Assembly (NCBI GenBank): GCA_029204225.1
Contig: CM055113.1
Span: 14,661,471 to 14,725,470 of the forward strand
Origin: Diphasiastrum complanatum
Lineage: Eukaryota > Streptophyta > Lycopodiopsida > Lycopodiales > Lycopodiaceae
Direction of reading: 5' to 3'
Length of the DNA stretch: 64,000 nucleotides
Shown: positions 11,747 to 22,128 of the stretch, piece after piece
Layout: every line of letters begins with the position of its first letter
Numbering within the stretch: the stretch's first letter is position 1
Position numbers and translations under genes: made by a program
The notes under the pieces: model-generated
The model's input: the letters and a program-made list of their open reading frames with translations, nothing else
Told to the model about the DNA's origin: nothing
Databases searched by the model: none

Positions 11747-12080
11747 CACTACAACATTCTGGAGGATTTCTGACCCTATTACTGAGGCTTTTATGAAGAC
11801 TTTTTTTTTAAAAAAAACTTCGTAAACCTCGGTATACACCATGAAGTAAGCCTCAGGATGAGATCCTCGATAATTGCCTCGGTAATCGAGAATTTTTCAT
11901 CTCATTTCTACTTTGTTTATAGCAAGGAGATACCGAGAGACCTCAATATATCCCTCTAAAAAGGCTGTTGGTGGCATATCTCTTCCGAGGGATATACCAA
12001 GGGACATCTCTTGGTATATCCCTTTTAAAATGGCACCCTATTTCGAGGATTACAAAATCAACAAAAAAATTTAGGGCACA
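11747..12080. mobile_element. Possible CACTA-type transposon end
   Basis: The block begins cactacaacattctggagg, which resembles plant CACTA terminal repeats. It is followed by short words such as cctcggtaa and ctcgataat in both orientations, as in CACTA subterminal regions. A 13-bp perfect inverted repeat is at 11,989-12,022. The copia 3 LTR begins at 12,081, so the element may be interrupted there. No transposase or opposite terminus was found. Confidence 0.35.
11989..12022. repeat. Perfect 13-bp hairpin
   Basis: gggatataccaag and its exact reverse complement are separated by 8 bp. It lies in the CACTA-like block and may be a subterminal transposase-binding arrangement or chance dyad. Confidence 0.7.
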
Positions 12081-15000
12081 TGTTGGATTTATCTCCTTTA
12101 CTCTCCTGAATCCTATGTTAATTTGTCTCCATTCACCAGATTTTCATACTTAAATCACTGATAGTTATTCCTATCACCTGGACTAATCTTCCACATGGAT
12201 TCCCAAGGGAAAGCCAGTCCTATCATGGACAAGCTTGATGGAGCCAATTACCATCTGTGGAAATTTAAGATGAAAACAGTGCTAATGGCTAAATAATTGA
12301 CGTTGTTACAAGTGCAGAAGGAAAACCCAAAGCAGACGATGCAGCAATCGCCAGATGGAAGCTAAAGGATGGAAAGGCTTTCGCGTTGATCATCCTCAAC
12401 ATTTCGGATATTCAAATTGGCCATGTATCCGAAGCCCAGACATCCAAAGAAGTCTGGGACATCTTGAGCACATTATATGAAGTGCGAGATATAGCTTCCA
12501 AACTATATGTCAAGAATAAATTTTACTCCCTCAAGATGGTGAATGGTGATTCCCTACAGAATCACATCAATCAATTCAAGAACCTACTGAAGCAAATGGC
12601 CGCTGTCGGATTTGTCATCGACGATCAAGACGTAGTGATGCAACTACTTACAAGCTTGCCAAGATCATATGATAGTTGGGTGATGATCATCACGACACAT
12701 CCAGAACTGACTCTTTCGAGAGTCATTACAATGTTGATGCAAGAAGACACGCAAAGGAACGAAGCCTCTAGTTCCACAACTGATTCTCACGCTTTATACA
12801 CCAACAAGAACACGACTAAGCAGAAGAAGAAGAAAGGCCCAAAACAATCAAAGCAAGACCAGAAACTAGCACAGCACAAAGAACAATCGAATCCCTAGAC
12901 AAAGAAAAAATTGTTCTGCATATACTGCAAACAAAACAACCACGAGATTCAAGACTGCCGGATACTACAGGCAAAGAACAACAGCAAGGGACACTCGAAT
13001 CAAGTGGCCAATGCAGCTACAGAATTTTCACAGCCTATTCAAGAAGTGGATCATGATGCCTTCATGACCAGCCATCAAGGAGCATCCGGCGATAGTTCTT
13101 GGTTCCTGGATTTTGGAGCCACTCAGCACATGACCAGGCTCATTAGCTGTTTCGAGTCCTATACACCTTACAGTACCAGCAAATGTGTTCACCTTGGCGA
13201 CAATAGCACACAAGCTATTAAAGGTGAAGGTACTATGAGATTGAGTTTTGCAAATGATCAATCTAAGCTACTCTCTATGTGATCAGTGCAAAGTAGTTGA
13301 TAGGATAGGCGAGATACTAGCACTCGGAAAGAGGCATGGATACTTGAATAGATTAAGTCATTGTTTTTCTGTCTCGGCACTCAGTACTTCTATTCAAGCA
13401 AAGAAAAGTTTACTTTCACAATATAGACTTGGTCACTTGAATCATGCTGATGTACAACAAATGTCTAGACATTCTATTGTTCTTGATCTAGACTATCCTC
13501 GTGATAAAGTCGAGTTACCTGTCTCTCAAGACTGTCTAGTTGGTAAGATTGGGAATCCATTTAGATCAAGCCATCAGCATACTGCTAGAGGATTGTTAGA
13601 CATTGTGCATTCAGACATTTGTGGCCCGATGAAAAATCCTTCGTTGAAGGATGCAAAATATTTTATCGAACGACTATGGTATACTTTATCAATTAAAAAT
13701 CAGAAGCCTTCAATTGCTTCAGGATCTTCAAGGAGCATGTAGAAAAAGAGACTGTGGCCTTAAGATCAGACAATGGTGGAGAGTACATCTCTATTGAGTT
13801 TAAGGAGTACTGCCAGAGCCAAGGCATTGAGTAGCAATTCATCACTCCTTACAGTCCTCAATCAAATGGCTTAGCCGAGAGGAATAACCGTACTCTGGTT
13901 GAATCAGCCAAATGTATGCTAGCACATGCATCACTGCCCAAGAGCTTCTGGGCCGAAGCTGTATCCACTGCAGCTTACGTCCAGAATAGATGTTCAACCA
14001 AGGCCCTCTCAGGCAAAACACCCCATGAGGTGTAAAAAGGCTCCAAGCCTTCTGTGAAGAACCTAAGAGTGTTCGGATGCGTTGCCTACGTGCAGATGCC
14101 GCAAGACACGAGGAAGAAATTCAACTTCCAAGGTCTCAAGACCATCCTGATTGGATATAGTTGATAACACATACAAGCTGTATGATCTCAATACCCAGCA
14201 AGTTCTATACAACCGGGATGCAATCTTTATCGAGGATCAGTTTGTCGACATCAGAGGCAAAGATATTGTTCTAGGAGAACCTTCATCACCTGTCATTGAC
14301 CCGACAATCAGAGCTTCAGGCTCAGGCGTGTCCATTGTCAACCCACTATTTGACAGCGAATCAGACAAAGACATTGCTGCTATCCAGCAACAAGTCCTAG
14401 GAGTGCTTCATCAGTCGATTCCTCTCAAAATATCAAGCCGAGTGCGCACGTAGCCCACAAGATATTCTCATGAGTATGCATGTCTCTTGATATAGGAACC
14501 GACAACAGTCGAAGAAGTGCTCAGCCAACCAGAATCTGATCTCTGGAGAGAAGCTATGGACAAAGAGTATTCCTCTCTGATCAAGAACCAGACATGGTCA
14601 CTAGTCAAAGCTCCTACTGGCTGCAATATCATTGATTGTAAATGGATCTTCAAGATCAAATATAATGCCAATGGAGCAATTGATCGAAGGAAGGCAAGAC
14701 TGGTAGCATGAGGATTCACTTAGATCTCCAACGTTGACTACAGTGAGACTTTTAGTCTAGTAGTCAAGCATTCATCGATCCGGACAGTCTTATCATATGT
14801 TGCAGCTGCCGACCTCGAGGTGCATCAACTTGATGTGCAAACAACTTATCTGAATGGAGTTATACAAGGAGACATCTACATGATCCAGCCCGAAGGATAT
14901 GTTCTAGAAGGTATGAAAAATCATGTCTATAGTCTGCCAGAGCTTGGTTTCAGAGGATGGTTGCAGATATATTCACGAAGGTATTAAGTGTTAATGCACC

Positions 15001-15620
15001 CAACAAGTTTTGTGCATTTCTTAGTCTGAAGATCAAGACATTCACGGATCCAAATTTAGGGAGGGTGTTGGATTTATCTCCTTTACTCTCCTAAATTCTA
15101 TGTTAATCTGCCTCCATTCATGCTACTGTATTTTACTTGTGTTGTTGCACAGTCTACATATTTACATGTAAAATAAGACAAACGAATAAAATGCGACTGT
15201 CTGCATAAATACAAATACATTTCCACATGTAAAAAAGACAACACTGTGCTTTTACACGTGACTTGTGGGTGAAAAAGACGACACTGCCCTACAAATGCTA
15301 AAGGTGCCCTTATAGAAAAAGCAAAGGTACCCTATAAATCAAATTTTAAGGCATTTGTCAGAATGTCGCATTTTTTGCATTTTCATCAATATTAATTTCA
15401 GTGAAGGCTGACGTTGCGGCCTTCTCACGCTCATCCCATGCACTGTGCAATCAGATTTGACAACGACAGCAGCCACCCACGATCTCCCACAGACAGCACA
15501 TCCACTTTTGTACTTTCTTCATCTGCACACTTGTAAAATTATGTATATGTATTGAATATCATCTACATATTCAGTGTGTGAGCATAGCATCAGAATGAAA
15601 CATCACTGATAATCAGAGAC
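12081..15620 (+). mobile_element. Ty1/copia element with LTR remnants (copia 3)
   Basis: The first roughly 58 bases from 12,081 (tgttggatttatctccttta onward) match the sequence starting at 15,066. These are the starts of the two LTRs. The left LTR is almost entirely deleted: its match ends near 12,140 and gag begins at 12,195. The right LTR is preceded by a purine tract (aatttagggagg) typical of a polypurine tract and runs to roughly 15,620, where the end is uncertain. The internal region encodes gag-pol with many lesions. Confidence 0.75.
12195..15055 (+). pseudogene. Copia 3 gag-pol, frameshifted
   Basis: Domain order is clear. Gag (KLDGANYHLWKFKMK) is followed by a capsid frame open from 12,386 to 12,898 (170 codons), the zinc knuckle CIYCKQNNHEIQDC at 12,919-12,960, and a protease with WFLDFGATQHMT. 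The integrase has DICGPM, an RSDNGGEYIS catalytic region and SPQSNGLAERN, and part of the RT follows (WREAMDKEYSSLIKNQTW, QLDVQTTYLNG). RT is broken off near 14,940 and fused to the very end of RNase H (VADIFTKVLSV). Stops and frameshifts occur in every domain. The protease active site reads Asp-Phe-Gly in place of Asp-Ser/Thr-Gly, so it should be inactive. Non-functional. Confidence 0.85.
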
Positions 15621-15639
15621 AGACATAGTAGATGCTTTC

Positions 15640-17470
15640 ACGCATCGATTCTTTCTTTCGGATGTATTGTTAGTAATAGGTTTATCACCTTTATAGATTG
15701 TGTGATTAACTTTGTGGAGCACGCGGTTACGTCCGCTATTGTTTTGTGCTCACCTGCATTATTTGTTGAAATGGAAAAATAATCCATCTTGACTTTAGGC
15801 TTGCTACAAACATTGTACCATGAAAGTATGTTGTTCGTGAATGCAAATGCCAAATTTGGCCTAGATAGAACTCGAGCTATATGGATATGTCATATCTAGT
15901 TTGATGATTACAACTTGCATATAGATTGTAGACTTAGAATAAGCAAAATTATGTTTGTAAAAACTCATGGCATTTCACATGCATTAATTGTAAGTGATCC
16001 ATAGTGACATGCAAGGCATGCACAAAGTGAAATGGACACATACATGATGATTTGTACATTTCTAGTTAGAACTAGGACACTTGGTAAAAGTAGGTAGAGA
16101 TTCATACATGAGATGTGACAAATGTCACATAGACTCTAGTTTTCACTTTAGATGTCATCAAACGATGGATGGATGTGGTTCTACCTCGAGCTACCTCAAA
16201 CTCCATAAATATGTGTAGCTCTCCTCATAATTTTTGATGAAGAACCAGAGCTTTGAAGCTATCTCTTGCCATTTTAGATCCACACAAATTTTGCTTGTTA
16301 TCTCTCTATATTTCTCTCTCTAACTCATGTTGAGGCTAATGCCAATACACTAATTTTTTGTACTTTTGCTCATTTATGATTCATTGCTATCATTCTCTGT
16401 TGCTTAGCATGCTAGATTGTGGTTAAGCCATAACTTCTGTACTAGATCTTGCTAATCAATCTAGAATCAAGTTATTGTGCTAATCATAAAGCTTAATTAG
16501 ATCTATCATACTTGTGGATCTTCTCCACACGTGTAAGTTCTGTAGGTTTTGTCATTATTGACCTGTATATTTCACTATACTTAATCTTACTACAGATTAG
16601 TTTGTTCTAAGTACAAATTTGTGTCAATATTGCAATGCTTTATACATTTTGTCTGACTTTCTTATTGCTTAATTTGGTAGTCTACTCTTCGCGAATTATT
16701 ATTAGTCTAGTTGTTCGCGACTAATATTTAGTCTTGTTTTTTGCGACTGTTTATTAGTAAATTATCTTTCTGATGTTTTTGTTGCTTAACGTTTGGCTAC
16801 GTAATCAGATCGAACGTGATTTCTATTACTAAAGTTATATTTGTGTCTGATAGGCATAGTCATGCCTAGGGAAAGAGTTAGATAGCTCATTCTGCTGCGC
16901 ACAAACATTTTCCATTCGAGTTCATTTCTTTTTTGAGTTTCGAGTTCGTTTCTTTTCGTGTTCGTTTCTTTTCAAGCTATCCTTTCATGTAAAAACATGT
17001 ACATAAGTATCTGTAAATATGGAAAGGCTAGCTATAGAGCCAAAACACTAGCTAGATCTATCTAATTCCTCCTCATCATCCCCGTCATGTGGAGCTTGTT
17101 GTTCCTGCACGTGCAAGGCACATGAAATAGTCTTCTGAAAAATTGTATGGGAATGGGAGAGAATAGCAAGTTTAAAGAACATAAAATGGATTTGATGTCA
17201 TACATGAGGATCAGCATCCCAGTTTATCCACACGCCCTGCCTCTCCAATAACTCGAGTACTGCCTGTGTACTGTGGATATAAGCATACATGTACTCGTCA
17301 TGTGTGGGAACTGTCCAACGATGGATCGCTGCACAAACATTCCAAATTTTGATTTTAAAAAAAAAACATTTTATTCCAATGTGTCTTATGAAAAACCCCA
17401 AAGAGGAAAAAAAAACAAGAAAAAGCAATCAATAGTCAAATTTCACTTAAGGGTATAGGGAAGACTTACA
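15640..17470. other. No gene seen; possible LTR-like AT-rich sequence
   Basis: No protein signature on either strand. Around 16,195-16,330 there is a TATA-like word (ccataaatatgtg) followed by a pyrimidine-rich leader, which would suit an LTR promoter. No partner copy was found in the window. Confidence 0.3.
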
Positions 17471-17479
17471 AAGTGGGCT

Positions 17480-17920
17480 CGAAAATATCCCTCGCTACCA
17501 CTGCCCAAGTGAGAAGGCCCCGTGGTCTCTAGTCGGGGACTTTGGCTGCCTCTCGCTTCTGTCTGAAGTGATTTGGATCATCTCAATACTCTTTTTTTGC
17601 ATACTTTCAAGAATGCCTCTTTCGGCTTTCACTGCATCTCGGATCTCCGATTTGTGGTGGCTCATCGCAGATCCCATGTGGCTCCTCATCCATTTCCGTG
17701 CAGATTCTATGTCCTGAGATGGGACAGGGAACTCACTACGTAGCTAGTCAATGACGTGATTCTTGCGGTCATCACTGACATCGTGTCAGTCATGAAAAAT
17801 GTCTCTAGAAACGTGTGCATTAGAGGAAACTTGAGTTCAAAAAGAGTCGCATATGAATTCGTGCCAAGATCTCTTTTGCATTTTGTCACTATTTTCAACC
17901 AATAACTTTTTAGTGGTCGC
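17480..17920 (-). pseudogene. Unrecognised coding-like segment
   Basis: One minus-strand frame reads through conserved-looking protein text: an SARKWMRSHMGSAMSHHKSE segment, then RDAVKAERGILESMQKKS and MIQITSDRSER. It has charged helical character and codon-like composition. Upstream the frame is closed by a stop near 17,745. I do not recognise the family. A transposase accessory protein or a captured gene piece are both possible. Confidence 0.35.
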
Positions 17921-18106
17921 TCAGAATTACGCGATGTAAATTATTATTCGAAAGCGCTTGAGAAGCGCTTTCCAACACACCAATTTTCGTCACATTCTGA
18001 CATATATCAATCAAAATTTTTGCCATTTTCTAGTGTGGCCTCAAAATGTAACTCAAAGAAATAATGTTACATTAAAGCCATTATGTCAAGAAACTATTGG
18101 GCCACA

Positions 18107-18347
18107 TGTACAAAAGAAGTGAATAAAAAATAAAAAAAGAATCTTGACAAAAGGCCCTTTTGTGTTTAAACTTACCTAATGATACATGAGCTCCCTCATG
18201 TGTGAGATGACCCTCTTACCAGGGTTTGTACAAAAGAAGTGAATAAAAAATGAAAAAGGAATCTTGACAAAAGGCCCTCTTTTGTGTTTAAACTTACTCT
18301 AATGATACATGAGCTCCCTCATGCATGAGATGACCCTCTTACCATGG
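18107..18347 (+). repeat. 120-bp tandem duplication
   Basis: Two head-to-tail copies (18,107-18,226 and 18,227-18,347), each from tgtacaaaagaagtgaat to ccctcttacc. They differ by only a few substitutions and small indels, which indicates a fairly recent duplication. Confidence 0.95.
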
Positions 18348-18553
18348 TTATTCTAAATGATGTGACCATCCCTGTCTATGTCATACGACGGTGGGATGGC
18401 AGCTGGTGGCAATGTGGCCATGGGAGTGTCTACGGGGGTGTCCTCTGGTACGGGAGATGGGGCCCTAGGACTTTCTGCGGGGGTGGCCTCAAGCATGGGA
18501 GATGCCCCATCGATGGGAGAATACTGATGATGTGGGGTGTACGCAGTGTACTA

Positions 18554-18567
18554 GGGGGGGGGGGGGG
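18554..18567 (+). repeat. G14 homopolymer
   Basis: A run of about 14 G inside a G-rich stretch (18,380-18,640) with several further GGGG tracts. The stretch could form G-quadruplexes; the run length may also reflect assembly error. Confidence 0.85.
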
Positions 18568-18659
18568 TTGTACCGAGGGGAGAATAGCCAATGGGGGGTG
18601 TTAGAATGGGAGAATAGCTAGGGGGGACTAGAAGGAAGTGGGCTGAAAACCCCATGGTA

Positions 18660-19266
18660 AAACATGACCTCACGAAGTATAGTCGGGAGGACAGTACTCA
18701 GTGGCAGTGGATCCAGAGGCAGGGAAAATGTGAGGGGTGAAAATGGGCATGCTTGGAATTTGAGGTGTGACAGATGTAGGAGTCGTAGTATCATGTGTCG
18801 TACATGCAGCCTTCCACGTCAGCGTCTCTTGAAGTAGGTACTCCCCACAACGAGATGTGCTACGCAGACGTGTAGGACTCGTGAACACATCAGGAAGATC
18901 AGGGTCATCGCCACATCCTCCACAGCAAGAGACACCGAGGCAGCTCTGCCTCCTCTCTCAAGAGTGTCTGGAGAAAGCACTAGCAGTAGCACGATGGGTG
19001 GGGGTGCAACCTTTGTCAGAGTGACCCTCATGAGAAGGAAAAACATGTGACTGGTCTACACAAGGAGTCAGCTGAATCTCTTCGGTGTACCAATTTGTTG
19101 GAGCTATGAGCCTTGCATCAAGCCCTCGGTCGTTGTAAGACCCTATCATGCTACGAGGAAGGCAACTGATCAAGGTAGCTAATAAGATCAATCTCACTCA
19201 TTGAGGAAAGACGGGATGACCCACGACTATGGCCTGACTTCTGGCTAGGGAATCCATCATTTGACA
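18660..19266 (-). pseudogene. Unrecognised Ser/Thr-rich coding-like segment
   Basis: On the minus strand an ATG near 19,266 opens a hydrophilic frame (MSNDGFPSQKSGHSRGSSRL) that stops near 19,150. The following frames stay Ser-, Thr- and Pro-rich down to about 18,670 (PTSVTPQIPSMPIFTPHIF). The frames are broken twice. It may be the other part of the unit at 17,480-17,920. Family unknown. Confidence 0.3.
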
Positions 19267-19349
19267 TAATGGGTGCAACAAAATAAGAGAGATAAATACT
19301 GTAGAAAACCAATGAAAATCTCAAAAATAGTAAAAAGAAAATCATTATG

Positions 19350-19549
<200 letters not shown>

Positions 19550-19599
19550 ACAGATTGAAGTGACATATAGAAATTACAGCACCAGAATAAACGATAAGA

Positions 19600-20530
19600 G
19601 CAATTTTTGATAACTATAGAGAAGCATACATTCTAACATGATATTGAATGCAATAAGAAGATGGATTGATTTAGTAAGCAAGATGTACAAAGTCAGATGA
19701 TGATGAGCACAAAACAATACAAGATACAACATGTTGGAGTGCTCTTGAATAGATTACGTGCAGAAGAAGAAACACAGCTCCAACATAGAGAAAATTATAA
19801 GATCTTTACCAAAACTACAACAGAGTATTAACTTAGATCAAATGGAGGAATGTCTTGTAGGTGTCAAAGACAACCATGAAGGAGCGAATAATTAGGCATC
19901 TGAGATAGCCATGCTTCCTTTGAGATTAGACATTCTGGATTGAGTGTGTGTCAATAAAGAAAGAAAACTGTCAAAAAGCATTCGTAGTGGAATACTCATA
20001 AGAAAAATAGAGAATCTGAATTAAGCAATTGTGAATACAACTATCAGATCACAATCCTATGCCCAAGAATGGTTCACAGTAATGGTGCACTATGTGTAGT
20101 GATTTGACTTTGCTAATTACAGATTATATTACTATCTCTATCTCCTGAATGGTTTTCACTCTCTCTAAGATCTCTGATCCTATAATATTAGATAATGAAG
20201 ACACAATTGAGTTCACGCAGGAACTTTGTTTTACTTTTTTCACTTGCATGCATTTATCACAGATTGACTCAGCATCGTTTACGTGAGTTGCCGTTATGTA
20301 TATATGTACATGGAGCAGTTATAATGACTACGTAGGCAACAAGCGTGAAACATTGTAGTTACTGAAAAGGTGCTAAAGTGAACTGTGACATGGTCTATGC
20401 TTGGACAGGGCAGTTTGGGTAACGTGGATCTCAAATTGAAGACTTTGAGTTGTATGAGAATGAAGAGAATGTAGTCAAGTATCTTGAACTCGAATAGTTC
20501 GTCATCGATCCCACTTCTACACGAGTTGAT
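19600..20530. other. No gene seen
   Basis: AT-rich sequence without coding signature or obvious repeat. The right end merges into the minus-strand copia fragment. Confidence 0.4.
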
Positions 20531-20539
20531 TGGTTGCAC

Positions 20540-20889
20540 AGACGTTACTATCAATCCACCAAGTGTCTCGTGAATTGCTATTGCTTGTTGGTGAGGATGT
20601 AGATGCCATCAAGAATACATCTAGTCCATCCTCCTCCTCCTCATGTGCAAGGTTTCCTTGTTTGTCCTCCTCCTCATGTGCAAGGTTTCATTGTTTGTCC
20701 TCCTCTTGTGCTCTTAGCATCTTGTAGCATTCGGATGCATAATGTCCCTTCTTTTACAAAATAAGCATTTTTGCTTTGACTTGTCCTTCTTGCCTTTTGA
20801 ACTTCATGCTTCATCCTCTTCTTTGGCCTCCTTTGGATGTTTTTTCTTTCCGTTGGTCTTATTTTTGCTCTTGAATGAGAAATTGGCTT
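20540..20889 (-). pseudogene. Ty1/copia gag C-terminus and protease start (copia 4, downstream half)
   Basis: The minus strand encodes a lysine-rich stretch (SFKSKNKTNGKKKHPKEA), then a CCHC knuckle region readable as GHYASECYKM, Glu-rich repeats and a protease start DTWWIDS. A 36-bp tandem duplication (cctcctcctcatgtgcaagg) lies at about 20,630-20,690. The gag frame continues exactly in the segment starting at 26,600 once the gypsy insertion is removed. Confidence 0.8.
20885..20889 (+). repeat. Left 5-bp target-site duplication of gypsy insertion
   Basis: GGCTT directly precedes the 5' LTR and is repeated at 26,600-26,604 directly after the 3' LTR. Confidence 0.85.
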
Positions 20890-21341
20890 AGTTACGGACT
20901 ACAGGATACAGGCCTACTGGGCTACTCTGCATATATTCTGCAGGCCTCTTTACATTTATTGTTGGTTATGTATATTTTTGGTTACGCATTTTATATTAGT
21001 CAGGTACAGGCCCCAAAGCCTTTTTATATGCTTATGACCCGCACTGGGTCCTTTTTTATGACATTGACTGGCCTTGGGCCCTTCTTATATGGTTATATGT
21101 GGAGTGGGGGCCCGTAGGAGGGCGCACTATTTTCCCTCCCTTTACTTTTGAATTCCTATTTTAGGGTTCATTGGTAGGGTATTTATAGGGGCATTTGTAC
21201 TCTCATTTTTCAGATTATTGATTGGTATTGCTTGGGCTCTTCGTGGGAGAACCTATTGTCTTGTCTATTGCTTGTAGGGCTTTAGTCTATTGCTGTCTTT
21301 TATGCTTCATTGATTCAACACCTGAGATTTTGATCATAACT
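20890..21341 (+). repeat. 5' LTR of gypsy element
   Basis: 452 bp, bounded on the left by target duplication GGCTT and on the right by the primer-binding site. It contains gggtatttataggggc (TATA-like, about 21,177), the likely core promoter. Confidence 0.9.
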
Positions 21342-21353
21342 TGGTATCAGAGC
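21342..21353 (+). promoter_or_regulatory. Primer-binding site, tRNA-Met type
   Basis: Exact TGGTATCAGAGC directly after the LTR end, complementary to the plant initiator tRNA-Met 3' end. It primes minus-strand cDNA synthesis in this family. Confidence 0.92.
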
Positions 21354-21564
21354 ACTTTCCTGATTGCTGAATTTCAGATCTGATTTTCTGATTGGGTGCT
21401 TATTTTCCTTGCTGATTTTTTCTCTCTTTGCTGAGGGCTTTCGTCTCTTTGCTTCAGCAACATTCAGCACAGTTTGGAGGAGGACCAACTCCCATCAGAG
21501 CAATTTCCTTGGTGGAGCTTTAGCAGATAGTTAGCGGAAGTACTTCCGCTAAGTTTGGCGGCCG

Positions 21565-21568
<4 letters not shown>

Positions 21569-21611
<43 letters not shown>
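21569..21611. repeat. (TA)n microsatellite in gypsy leader
   Basis: About 43 bp of alternating TA within the untranslated leader between the primer site and gag. Confidence 0.97.
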
Positions 21612-21615
<4 letters not shown>

Positions 21616-22128
21616 CAGATTATTTCTAGCGCCCAAGTTCCAAATCCTTTTCCCTCTTTTTTTTTGAATCCTCCATTTGATTCAGGGAGAGGATTCCTAG
21701 CCATCTTTTTAGCATTGATTGGAGGTTGTCCAGCGCCCTACTTCATCACATTTTTCAACCATTGTTCCAGCAAAGTTTCAGCCATATTTCAGTTTTGATT
21801 GGAGGCTGTCCATCGCCCTATTTCATCATGTTTTCCACAGATTTCCAGCCATATTTTAAACATTAATTGGAGGCTGTCAAGCGCCCACTTTCATTCTCCT
21901 TGTGGTCACATTTTCCAGCCAGCTCTTCACACACGCTTGGAGCTCTATCGAGAGGTGTCTTTACTGGTTTTTCCTTGCTTTCCACACCTTTTCTTGACAT
22001 TTGTCATTTTCTTTCTTGCTCTTAGTGTCGTTTGTGTACCTAAAGTGTATTTGGGGTGACGACAAAAGTCCGCTCCCTCCAATTTTAAGCTTTTCTTACA
22101 CTCTCTTCACTTCCTGCATTCCTTGACC

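Noticed and set aside
18344-18604. Gly/Trp-rich open frame of 86 codons
   Set aside because: Arises from G-rich low-complexity DNA including a G14 run; no start context, domain or partner exon.
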